Part shown: positions 1 to 8,064 of the stretch, piece by piece
How the letters are laid out: every line of letters starts with the position of its first letter
How positions within the stretch are numbered: position 1 is the first letter of the stretch
NCBI GenBank assembly: GCA_026399875.1
Contig: JAPLQF010000005.1
Coordinates: forward strand, 1-62,703
From: Burkholderiales bacterium
GTDB taxonomy: Bacteria; Pseudomonadota; Gammaproteobacteria; Burkholderiales; Burkholderiaceae_E
Reading direction: 5' to 3'
DNA length: 62,703 nt
The notes under the pieces: generated by a model
The model's input: the letters and a program-made list of their open reading frames with translations, nothing else
Databases searched by the model: none
What the model was told of the DNA's origin: nothing
Translations under genes and position numbers: made by a program

Positions 1-2853
1 ATAAGCCAGCGAGGAAAGCAGCTCGTTGACGCGCGCCTGCGTGGCGTTGCTGTTGAAGGTGATCGACAGCGTGCCGGCGGTATTACTCACCGTGCCGATA
101 GTTACACCCGACAGCATCGCGTTGCCGCCGGTAAAGGTCAGGTTGCCAAGGGCAGAGAAAACATCCTCGGCATTGGCGCCGCCGTCGCGCGCCAGTGTGA
201 TCGACGCGCCGTTGTAATTGCCTACGCCGTTGTTCAGCGCGGCAAGGTCAGCGTCATAGATCGCGACACCAGAATCGAGTGCCACTGCAACCGCGTTCTC
301 GGTGTAGCTCACCGATCCGCCAAGCGTGTTGGTGGCCGAGCCGTTGAAGGTGGTGTCGAGCGAACCGTCGGCGTTGACGCGGATCAGGCTGAAGTCATAG
401 TCTCCGCCATTGAGGGATAAGCCAGCCACGAGAATCCTGCCGTCAGGCTGAAGGTTCAAGCTGTACCCGGAGTCGTTGCCAGTGCCGACCCGCACGATGA
501 GCTTGCCGTCGCTATCGAAGGAGGTGTCGAGCGACCCGTCAGCATTCAGACGGATCAGGCTAAAGTCCTCATTACCCCCATTGATGGAGTGTCCCGCCAC
601 AAGGATCTTGCCGTCGGGCAGCAGGCGGAGGCTATAGCCATAGTCGTGCCCGCTGCCGACCGGCACGATGAGCTTGCCGTCGCCATCAAAGGAGGTGTCC
701 AGCGACCCGTCTACGTTCAGGCGAATCAGGCTGAAATCATTGTTGGTGCCATTGCTGGAGTAACCCGCCATGAGTATCTTGCCGTCGGGCTGCAGGCTGA
801 GGCTACGGCCAATGTCGGCACCACTACCAACCGGCACGAGGAGCTTGCCGTCAACATTGAAGGAGGTGTCGAGCGACCCGTCGACATTCAAACGGATCAG
901 GCTGAAGTCATTGTCGGTGCCATTGCTGGAGTAGCCCGCCATCAGGATCTTGCCGTCGGGCTGCAGGCTGAGGCTATAGCTATAGTCACCACTGCCGAGC
1001 GGTATGAAGCTGCCGACCGGCATGAGGAGCTTGCCGTCAACATCGAAGGAGGTGTCGAGCGACCCGTCGACATTCAGACGGATCAGGCTGAACTCAGCTG
1101 CGCTGCCTGTAGTGGACGAGCCCGACATCAGGATCTTGCCGTCGGCTTGCACAATGACGCTGTAGCCGATGTCGGTGCTGCTACCAACCGGCACGATGAC
1201 CTTACCGTCTCCATCAAAGGCAGTATCCAGCGACCCGTCGACATTCAGACGGATCAGGCTGAAGTCCAAAGTGCTGCCATTGCGGGAGAAGCCCGCGACC
1301 AGGATCCTGCCGTCGGGCTGCAGGGTGACGCTGCGGCTGGTGTCGTCACCACTGCCAACCGGCACGATCAGCTTGCCGTTACTGCCAAAGGCGTTATCCA
1401 GCGACCCGTCTGCGTTCAGGCGAACCAGGCTGAAGTCAAAGTCGATGCCGTTGCTGGAGTAGCCCGCGACAATGATCTTGCCGTCGGGCTGGATGGTAAG
1501 GCTCTGACCGATGTCTTTGCTGCTGCCCACCGGCACCATCAGCTTACCGGTCCCGGCCACTGGCGCGAAAGTCGGTGCGTCATTCACCGCAGTCACGGTC
1601 AGGCTCGCGGTGTCAGTGAACGAACTGAAATCACTGCCGAGGGCGATGTCACCCGGATCGGTGATGACCACATAGTCGCCGGTCGCGCCGGTCGCCATGC
1701 TCCAGGCGCGGAAGGTGATCGCACTTGAAAGCGTGCCGTTCAGATCACCGAAGGGCAACATGCGAATACTGGCGGTCGGGCCGAGCAGCAATGCCAGTTC
1801 GTTGGTGTTGCTGTTGATCTTCTCGGCGTCGATGGTCAGCCAGTTGGTGCCGCCATCGGTGCTGTATTGCCAAGTGCCAAGGCTGGTGTCGAGCGCGGTG
1901 ATCGCGATGGCTTCGCCCGCCGCAGCACGGGAGGTGATGCTGCCGTCGACCACCAGCGCGGCCACCGTGATCCCCGATGGATTGGCCGCGCCTTCGAGGA
2001 TGCTCGGCATTGCCGGGCTCGCGGTCGGGTTGAGCGCCGGTGCCATTCCAGGACCGATAACCACTACCTCCGGGAGCAGGCCATTCCAGCCGAGCGGATC
2101 GCCATCGGCAAAGAGCGACCCAGCCTGGATCGCGCCGATGCTTGCCTCAAGCGTCCAGTCGCCACCGGCATCGGCTGACCCGGTGAGATCGGTGCTGCCG
2201 GCCACATCGGCGCCGGTGAGCTCGGCCAGCCGCATGAGCATCGTAATGCCCGCGGGCGTTGACGCCACATCGCAGCCGTAGATCAGCAGGTCGGCCTGAT
2301 CGCCGAGCGCGGCACGCCAGGCGGTGAACTGATCGGCCTCGGTCTCAATCGCGGCGGCATCGATGCGCCGACCGTTGAGTTCGATCGCACCTGGCTCGCC
2401 ATGCGACACGATGTGGATGGCGGCCACCTCGCGCTGGCCGGCAAGCGCCTCGGTGATCTGGGCGAGGCCGTCGCGGGTCGGGTCGAGCTCGATGATGTGA
2501 AAGGCTGCGTCGGGGCGGCGTGCGGCAATCGCATCGACAAGATGCTGGGCATCGGGCACGCCGGGGTCGACGAAGACCAGTTCGGTGGCGCGGGCGGCGG
2601 CGAAGGTCGCCTCGGCGGGCGTCACCAACGAAGCCTGTGCGGCCGGTGCATCGGCCGGCATGACCGAATCGGGCGCCACCAGCGACGAGGCTGCCGGCAG
2701 CAGCCCGGCGATGGCATCAGCCGAATAGAGAATCCGCGGCTCGACCGACTCGGCCAGCGCAGGGTCGCGGGGCGCTGGCGCAGTGCGCCGCGCAGGCAAG
2801 AGTGGGCCAGCGAGGGAGCGTCGCCACCGCGCCATTCTGGACAGAAAGCTCAT
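1..2853 (-). CDS. Giant surface/secreted protein, N-terminal part (EPR-x-L motif, DUF4347-like, delta-60 repeats), partial
   Basis: The gene runs off the left edge; about 951 N-terminal residues are visible. The chosen ATG lies 26 bases past the stop of the adaptor gene; an in-frame ATG at 2835 is an alternative. There is no hydrophobic signal peptide: the first 35 residues are basic and Pro/Ala-rich, followed by VEPRILYSADA (about 37-47), which resembles the LEPR-XLL motif of very large bacterial surface proteins. Residues about 90-260 look like DUF4347, with VSHG (His151) and YGCD (Cys194) in positions reminiscent of a clan CD peptidase His/Cys pair. A spacer follows, then seven delta-60 repeats (PDGKI-x-VAG cores), then an extracellular segment typical of adhesins (SYTENAVAVALDSG). 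The likely role is adhesion or biofilm. It is the probable cargo of the export genes upstream in the same operon. Confidence 0.85.
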   Translation of the reverse strand, partial: MSFLSRMARWRRSLAGPLLPARRTAPAPRDPALAESVEPRILYSADAIAGLLPAASSLVAPDSVMPADAPAAQASLVTPAEATFAAARATELVFVDPGVPDAQHLVDAIAARRPDAAFHIIELDPTRDGLAQITEALAGQREVAAIHIVSHGEPGAIELNGRRIDAAAIETEADQFTAWRAALGDQADLLIYGCDVASTPAGITMLMRLAELTGADVAGSTDLTGSADAGGDWTLEASIGAIQAGSLFADGDPLGWNGLLPEVVVIGPGMAPALNPTASPAMPSILEGAANPSGITVAALVVDGSITSRAAAGEAIAITALDTSLGTWQYSTDGGTNWLTIDAEKINSNTNELALLLGPTASIRMLPFGDLNGTLSSAITFRAWSMATGATGDYVVITDPGDIALGSDFSSFTDTASLTVTAVNDAPTFAPVAGTGKLMVPVGSSKDIGQSLTIQPDGKIIVAGYSSNGIDFDFSLVRLNADGSLDNAFGSNGKLIVPVGSGDDTSRSVTLQPDGRILVAGFSRNGSTLDFSLIRLNVDGSLDTAFDGDGKVIVPVGSSTDIGYSVIVQADGKILMSGSSTTGSAAEFSLIRLNVDGSLDTSFDVDGKLLMPVGSFIPLGSGDYSYSLSLQPDGKILMAGYSSNGTDNDFSLIRLNVDGSLDTSFNVDGKLLVPVGSGADIGRSLSLQPDGKILMAGYSSNGTNNDFSLIRLNVDGSLDTSFDGDGKLIVPVGSGHDYGYSLRLLPDGKILVAGHSINGGNEDFSLIRLNADGSLDTSFDSDGKLIVRVGTGNDSGYSLNLQPDGRILVAGLSLNGGDYDFSLIRVNADGSLDTTFNGSATNTLGGSVSYTENAVAVALDSGVAIYDADLAALNNGVGNYNGASITLARDGGANAEDVFSALGNLTFTGGNAMLSGVTIGTVSNTAGTLSITFNSNATQARVNELLSSLAY
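340..1553 (-). repeat. Seven delta-60 (DUF5122-type) repeats inside the giant protein gene
   Basis: The core encoding PDG(K/R)I(L/I)(V/M)(A/S)G recurs near 1477, 1308, 1132, 950, 778, 604 and 433, with a period of about 171-183 bases (57-61 residues). Each unit also carries a FSLIRLN-x-DGSLD-type segment and a GKL-x-VPVG-type strand. Neighbouring copies are very similar at the DNA level, so copy number could change by recombination and short-read assembly could collapse the array. Confidence 0.85.
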
Positions 2854-2878
2854 GAGGCGGGCCGCAAGCGCGCCGCCC

Positions 2879-3886
2879 TTACTGGGCTGCTGCGCGAGGC
2901 TTGCCCTGCGCGAACGCAGGCGCAATGCCGGAATCCGGCGTAACCGAGACCGGCCGCAATCCGGTGGGCGCCTGGGACGGCGCAACCGGCGGGGGTTTGG
3001 GCGCGGACACATTGGCGCTTGATGGCGCCTTCAGGTCCAGACCGAAATCGATCCGGCAGCGCGAGCCGGCCGGAATTTTCAGATCGGGATTGGGCAGGGC
3101 CAGCCGCACCCGGAAGGTGTTGCTCGCCGGCTCGAGCACCCGATCAACCACGGTGACCGTGGCAAACGCCTCGCGTACCGCGCCAACCTCAGGCATGACG
3201 GTTGCCCGGTCGCCGGTCTGGATCTTGCCGATCGCCTGGGCCGGCACCACCACCTCGACCCGCAGCGGATTAGTCTCGACGATGCGCAGGATCGGTTTGT
3301 CATCGACGTATTCGCCCACGCTCAGAAAGCGATCGGTGACGACGCCGGAGATCGATGCGCGGATCTGCTTTCGCTCGACCTGGACTTGCGCAAGTCGAGC
3401 CTCGTATTCGGCCTGCTTGCGCCGTTCGAGCGCCTGCTGCAGGCGGTCGTCGCTGACCTGCGACTCGGTCTCGGCTTTGTCGGCAGCGGCCTTCGAGACG
3501 AAATTTTCGGCGATCAGACGATTGGTGCGAACCAGTTCGCGGCGGGCGAATTCGCGGCTGCGTTCGGCAGCCTGCACATCGCCGGTCTGACTGGCCTTGT
3601 TTTGCACGAGCTGCAGGTTGGCACGCTCGACATCAGCAGCCAGACGCGCAACCACCTGGCCACGGCGCACGATTGCGCCGCGATCCACATCAATTGCCTC
3701 GAGCACACCCGGCGTGGCGGCACCGAGCTGCACCACCTGATTCGGCTGCAACAGGCAGTCGATCGGCGCTGCAAGCGCGGCAGATCCTGCGGCGAACAGG
3801 CAGGCGAGCGCCACGGCGCGTGCCAAGCAGCTCATGCGGGGCACTCGCTGGTGGCGTCGGCAAATCGCCTGTTCATCTCGAATCAT
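2879..3886 (-). CDS. Periplasmic adaptor (HlyD/RND membrane-fusion) protein
   Basis: This 335-residue protein has a hydrophobic export signal beginning at Met18 (MSCLARAVALACLFAAG), a split biotinyl-lipoyl domain (TPGVLEAIDVDRGAIVRRGQVVARL and later ASISGVVTDRFLSVGEYV), a central coiled-coil hairpin (about 80-175) and a beta-barrel domain. The C-terminus is Pro-rich. The ATG at 3886 overlaps the SecA-like stop (ATGA), so coupling is likely; the internal ATG at 3835 would give a cleaner signal peptide. It lies between a SecA-like ATPase and the giant protein gene, with no RND or ABC pump nearby. An envelope-spanning link for export of the giant protein is inferred. Confidence 0.85.
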   Translation of the reverse strand: MIRDEQAICRRHQRVPRMSCLARAVALACLFAAGSAALAAPIDCLLQPNQVVQLGAATPGVLEAIDVDRGAIVRRGQVVARLAADVERANLQLVQNKASQTGDVQAAERSREFARRELVRTNRLIAENFVSKAAADKAETESQVSDDRLQQALERRKQAEYEARLAQVQVERKQIRASISGVVTDRFLSVGEYVDDKPILRIVETNPLRVEVVVPAQAIGKIQTGDRATVMPEVGAVREAFATVTVVDRVLEPASNTFRVRLALPNPDLKIPAGSRCRIDFGLDLKAPSSANVSAPKPPPVAPSQAPTGLRPVSVTPDSGIAPAFAQGKPRAAAQ

Positions 3887-5892
3887 TCGTCGATGTGACC
3901 TAAGACATGGGAGCGCTCGCGACCGACGTCCTGCTCGTAAAGGCGTCGCCGCTCGTGAAAGGACTTCTTTTCCTCAGAACGCTGTATCGCCCGTAACAGC
4001 GGCGGTGCAAACCGCGAGGCGACAAGCGTCGCCAGACGGCTGGTCAGCGGCGGGCGACCGTTGCTGACGCCAGCAATTGGGGCTTCGACGCTTGCCAGGG
4101 TTTCGACCGTGCCGGGCTCACCCCGACGGCCACTTCGGCCCTGCAACTGGCGGTCGAGTCGGCGCGAGGGCTGGACACAGGTGGCGACCATGGCCAAACC
4201 GCCGGCGGCGATCGCCTCGGCATCGAGCGCAATGTCGGTGCCGCGTCCGGCCATATTGGTGGCGATCGTCACTCGGCCTGCGATACCGGCCTTTGCCACG
4301 ATGTCGGCCTCCTCGCGATCATGGCGCGCGTTGAGCACGGTGGGCTCGATGCCCTCGGCTCGCATCGCGGCGGCGAGCTGTTCGGATTCGGCGACATCGC
4401 GGGTGGCCACCAATACCGGGCGCCGCTGGCCCGCCAGGGTTCGCGTGCGATCGAGCACCGCAGCGTGCAGGCTCTCGGTGGTCGGAAAAAGCCGGGTGCC
4501 GAGGTCGCGCCGACGGCTATGGTGGCGCGGCGCGATGGGCGTGACCGAGAGGCCATAAGTGCTCGCGAGCTCATGGCGAGCTTCCCTAAGGGTTGCCGAC
4601 AGGCCACCGATGCGCCAGTAGCGCGCAAAGAACTGCTGCGCGGCGATGCGGCTCGCGGTCTCGTGAGGGGCGGTCAGCTCGACGCCCTCCTTGATCTCGA
4701 TCATCTGATGCAGACCGCGCGACCAGGTGCGGCCCGAGGCGATCCGGCCGGTATGGCGATCGACAATCTCGACGCGCCCTTCGTGAACCAGATAGTCGCG
4801 ATCGCGCTGGTAGCAATGCAGCGCTGCCAGCGCCATGCCGATCCGATCGTGGCGGATCCGCTCGAGGCGCCATGAGGCCTGCTCAGGATCGGGCTGCGCA
4901 TTTTCAGACAGCGCGCTTTCAGGCAGCGAAGCATCGCTGTCGGAACCATCAGCGCCGGTGAGTTCGCGAAGACGGCTCGCGCCGGCAACGGTCAGCCGCA
5001 CGCTGCCCGCCTGTGCATCGAGCAGATAGTCACGGCCCTGCCAGAGCAGTCGGGCCAGGCGGATCGCCTCGGCGGTGAAGGCGGCCTCCTGCGCCGAGAC
5101 CGGCATCGCCAGGATGCAGGGCAGGGTTGCCTCGTCGATCAGGATGCTGTCGGCCTCGTCGATCAGCGCGCAGCACAGACCCCGAAGCAGCGGCTGCGCA
5201 CCGGCAGCGTCGCGCAAGGCCTCGGCATGCGCCTCGAGGCCGCCGTGGTCGATGCCGGCCATGCGATCGCGAAGATAGTCGAACATCAGTTCGCGTCCGG
5301 TGCTGTAGACCACGTCGGACCGATAGGCGATTCGCCGGCGCGCCGGGTCATCCGACTGCAGAATGCGATCAACGCTCAGGCCGAGCGCCTGATAGAGCGG
5401 CGCAAGCCCCGCCGCATCACGCTCAACCAGATAGTCGTTGACGCTGACCACATGGACCGGCGTGCCATCGAGGGCCTGCGCGGCAGCCGCCAGGGCAAGG
5501 GCGAGCGTCTTGCCCTCGCCGGTCGCAAGCTCAGCCAGGCCGCCATCGAGCATGGTCGCTGCCGCCTGGACCTGCGAAGGATAAGGGTCAAAGCCCAGCG
5601 TGCGGCGAGCGGCCACGCAGGCCAGCGCCAGGGCATCGAGTCGGGGCAGGCGGCCGCCGACCGCGCTCGAACTCAGGGCATCGAGCGGCTGGCCGGCACT
5701 GTCAATCGTCTCGGCTCGGCGCAGCACGGCGAGTGCGGCCCTTGCGCCCCGACGCCCATCAAGCGCACTGAGGCGATCGCGCCAGGCATCGGCAAGGCCA
5801 CGACGCAGATAAGAGGCGCGCATCGGATAAGGCCCCCAGATCGCCCCGGGTGCCAGGCGACCTGAAGGATCGTCGGCCTGCGCGCGAAACAC
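3883..5892 (-). CDS. SecA-like preprotein translocase ATPase, shortened
   Basis: This 669-residue protein keeps the SecA motor: ATGEGKT Walker A (123-129), the SVNDYLVERDA motif (150-160), LIDEADSILIDEA Walker B (243-255), NMAGRGTDI (546-554) and QLQGRSGRRGEPG (582-594). Housekeeping SecA is about 850-900 residues. Here the region after motor domain 2 is reduced to about 75 residues, and the Cys-rich zinc/SecB-binding tail is absent. The start is GTG, six bases after the preceding stop; its stop overlaps the adaptor start. It is the only ATPase of the operon and the likely energy source for cargo export. It is probably a paralogue, not the essential SecA. Confidence 0.92.
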   Translation of the reverse strand: MFRAQADDPSGRLAPGAIWGPYPMRASYLRRGLADAWRDRLSALDGRRGARAALAVLRRAETIDSAGQPLDALSSSAVGGRLPRLDALALACVAARRTLGFDPYPSQVQAAATMLDGGLAELATGEGKTLALALAAAAQALDGTPVHVVSVNDYLVERDAAGLAPLYQALGLSVDRILQSDDPARRRIAYRSDVVYSTGRELMFDYLRDRMAGIDHGGLEAHAEALRDAAGAQPLLRGLCCALIDEADSILIDEATLPCILAMPVSAQEAAFTAEAIRLARLLWQGRDYLLDAQAGSVRLTVAGASRLRELTGADGSDSDASLPESALSENAQPDPEQASWRLERIRHDRIGMALAALHCYQRDRDYLVHEGRVEIVDRHTGRIASGRTWSRGLHQMIEIKEGVELTAPHETASRIAAQQFFARYWRIGGLSATLREARHELASTYGLSVTPIAPRHHSRRRDLGTRLFPTTESLHAAVLDRTRTLAGQRRPVLVATRDVAESEQLAAAMRAEGIEPTVLNARHDREEADIVAKAGIAGRVTIATNMAGRGTDIALDAEAIAAGGLAMVATCVQPSRRLDRQLQGRSGRRGEPGTVETLASVEAPIAGVSNGRPPLTSRLATLVASRFAPPLLRAIQRSEEKKSFHERRRLYEQDVGRERSHVLGHIDE

Positions 5893-5898
5893 GGCCGA

Positions 5899-8064
5899 TC
5901 AGCCTTCGAGGCGCCGCACGAAGACACGCCGCAGCGCCACCACCATCTGCTCCAGCGCCGGGCGCGAGGCATGCGTGATGCGCACCGTCGCGGTCGCACC
6001 GATACGCGGCAGCGGCCCGTCGGGCACGAACTCGACCTGATACCAGGGCTCAAGTGCGAACTGCCCGTCGCGGTCGGCAGGATCGGTGGCAATCGGTCCG
6101 CCGGCGCGATCACCCAGCGCGGGCGACGGCAAGACCCGGGTCGATTCGGGCGTCTCGGCGAGCAGCCGCAGACCGAGGACCTCGCCCGGATGATCGGCCA
6201 GATGCGCCTGGGGCGGGCCCACCCGATCGGCCAGCCGTCGAACCTGGTCATCACGGGCCATGGCCTGAACCCGCAGTGCACCGGGCTGCACCACATAGAG
6301 CAGCACCTCGCCCTGGCCCGCCTGGCGCAGGGCCGGTCCGTCGGCATCGATGAAAGCGATCGAGCCCTCGGTGGCGCTTCGCACCAGCAGCCGGTCGAGA
6401 CGACGGTCGAGATCAGCCAGTTGCCTGCGCAAGCGATCGATCTCGCCGGTCGATAGCCCTGCGCCGGCAAGGTTCTGATCGATGCCGCGCACTCGCTGAG
6501 ACTCGAGTCCACTCAATTGCGCGCGCAGCCGGTCGCGCTCGGCGACCAGCCGATCACTGTTCAGACGCAGCAGGGGCGTGCCAGCGACCACCCGATCGCC
6601 CGGACGCACCAGGACGTCGGCCACCCGCGCCGGTTCGGGCGCACGAATTTTTGCCGCTTCGTCCGGCACCACGACGCCCGGCAGGGTGGTGGCATCCGGC
6701 ATCGGCACCACCGTGACCAGGGCCAGCGGCAACGCGACGGCCAGTGCCGTGCCGGCCATCGCACGCATCGGGCGCGACTGTCGCCAACGCGATGCCCACA
6801 GGTAGCCGAACAGGGCCATCATCGGCCGACCGATGGCGAACCACACGCCGACCACCACCAGTGCCAGTCCGAGCAGGCGAGAAAAATCGGCTATCCACAG
6901 GGCCAGGGTCCAGGTCATCACGACCCTGTAGAACCACGCGGCAACCCCCCAGCCGATCAGCAGCGGCCAGTCGCGGCGGCTTCCCGCAGGCGGCCTGACA
7001 TGACGCTCGCCAGCAATCAGGCAGCGCGCGCCATACACGAAGAGCGCCCGCGAACGCTCGGCGAGATTCGGCCGATCGATTGCATCCGATAAGGCGAAAT
7101 AGCCGTCGAAGCGCAACAGCGGGTTGCCGTTGACGAAGACCGTCGAGGCGCCGCCGATCAGCATCACCGCAAAGGCCAGCATGCGCAGCATGCCGTCGCC
7201 CACCGACAGCCACACCCACAGGGCGACCACCGCCAGCAGCAGTTCGGCCACGATGCCGGCCAGGCTCACTGCGACCCGCCGAGCGCGCGACTCAAAAAGC
7301 GCCGAGGCCGAGGCATCGACATAAGGCACCGGCGTGAGCATCAGCATCGAGATGCCCATCTCGGTCACCTGCCCGCCCCACACGCGAACCGCCCAGGCAT
7401 GCGCCATCTCATGGCAGATCTTGACCAGCGGATAGACCAGCCACATCGCCAGCGCAAAGCCCGGCGTGCTCATCCAGTGGCCGCCCCAGGCGGTGAGCTC
7501 GGACCAGCGCTGCGCCGCGACGAACAGGCCACCGGCGATCAGCAGCAAATAGATGACGCCTGCCCAGCCGGTGTAGAAAGGCGCGGCATATCGCACCGTG
7601 GCATCGAGCAGGCGGCTTGGATCGACCAGCCCGATTTTCAGCGACAGCGGGTTGGCCGCAGCCAGCAGTCGACGCCGCTCGCGGCGGGTCTCGCGCCGGC
7701 TCAAGCGGGCCAGATCGACGCCCTGCTCGGCGATGACCATCCCGGCCTCGGCGAGTTGCTGCACAAGGGTGACGATCTCCTGCTGCGAAGGTGCCGCATC
7801 GCCCTGCGAGCGCAGCAGATCGTCCCAGAGTGCAGCAACCGACCGGACGCCGTCGATGCGCCCGGCAAAACGGTGCGCCATCAGGTTAAGGCGCAACTGG
7901 CGACCAGTTGCCGTGTCGCGATAAACAAACCAGGGCTCGTTGCGCAGAACCTGACGCCCCACGCGCAGGGTCGGGCGCAGCATGAGGATCAGTCGACTGA
8001 CGCGATACCAGTCGGCGCTGTGCAGCGGGTCATCGCTTGGCGCACCCGCTGCGGCGCGTGTCAT
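5899..8064 (-). CDS. PqqD-like / M50 metalloprotease / HlyD fusion membrane protein
   Basis: This 721-residue protein has three parts. Residues about 25-130 resemble a PqqD-like winged-helix peptide-binding domain. Residues about 160-470 are a multi-pass membrane domain with the zinc motif HEMAH (218-222) and a distal NPLLRFDGY motif (314-322) matching the M50/S2P second ligand site. Residues about 475-721 are a HlyD-type adaptor with a lipoyl segment (VRPGDRVVAGTPLLRL) and a coiled coil. The start was chosen at the TGATG overlap with the preceding gene; a longer frame begins at 8130 but would invade that gene. The role is inferred: recognising, and perhaps processing, the cargo leader at the inner membrane while linking to the periplasmic conduit. 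Confidence 0.88.
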   Translation of the reverse strand: MTRAAAGAPSDDPLHSADWYRVSRLILMLRPTLRVGRQVLRNEPWFVYRDTATGRQLRLNLMAHRFAGRIDGVRSVAALWDDLLRSQGDAAPSQQEIVTLVQQLAEAGMVIAEQGVDLARLSRRETRRERRRLLAAANPLSLKIGLVDPSRLLDATVRYAAPFYTGWAGVIYLLLIAGGLFVAAQRWSELTAWGGHWMSTPGFALAMWLVYPLVKICHEMAHAWAVRVWGGQVTEMGISMLMLTPVPYVDASASALFESRARRVAVSLAGIVAELLLAVVALWVWLSVGDGMLRMLAFAVMLIGGASTVFVNGNPLLRFDGYFALSDAIDRPNLAERSRALFVYGARCLIAGERHVRPPAGSRRDWPLLIGWGVAAWFYRVVMTWTLALWIADFSRLLGLALVVVGVWFAIGRPMMALFGYLWASRWRQSRPMRAMAGTALAVALPLALVTVVPMPDATTLPGVVVPDEAAKIRAPEPARVADVLVRPGDRVVAGTPLLRLNSDRLVAERDRLRAQLSGLESQRVRGIDQNLAGAGLSTGEIDRLRRQLADLDRRLDRLLVRSATEGSIAFIDADGPALRQAGQGEVLLYVVQPGALRVQAMARDDQVRRLADRVGPPQAHLADHPGEVLGLRLLAETPESTRVLPSPALGDRAGGPIATDPADRDGQFALEPWYQVEFVPDGPLPRIGATATVRITHASRPALEQMVVALRRVFVRRLEG

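Noticed and set aside
589..1728. Long open frame on the plus strand opposite the giant protein gene (AVGLQAEA-type repeats)
   Set aside because: It is the complement of the delta-60 repeats. The minus strand has recognisable domains and fits the operon; this frame is a shadow of the repetitive GC-rich DNA.
5899..8064. Site-2 protease for sigma-factor control, or RiPP maturation enzyme
   Set aside because: The HlyD half, the operon with a SecA-like ATPase and the absence of an anti-sigma factor or precursor peptide argue for an export role.
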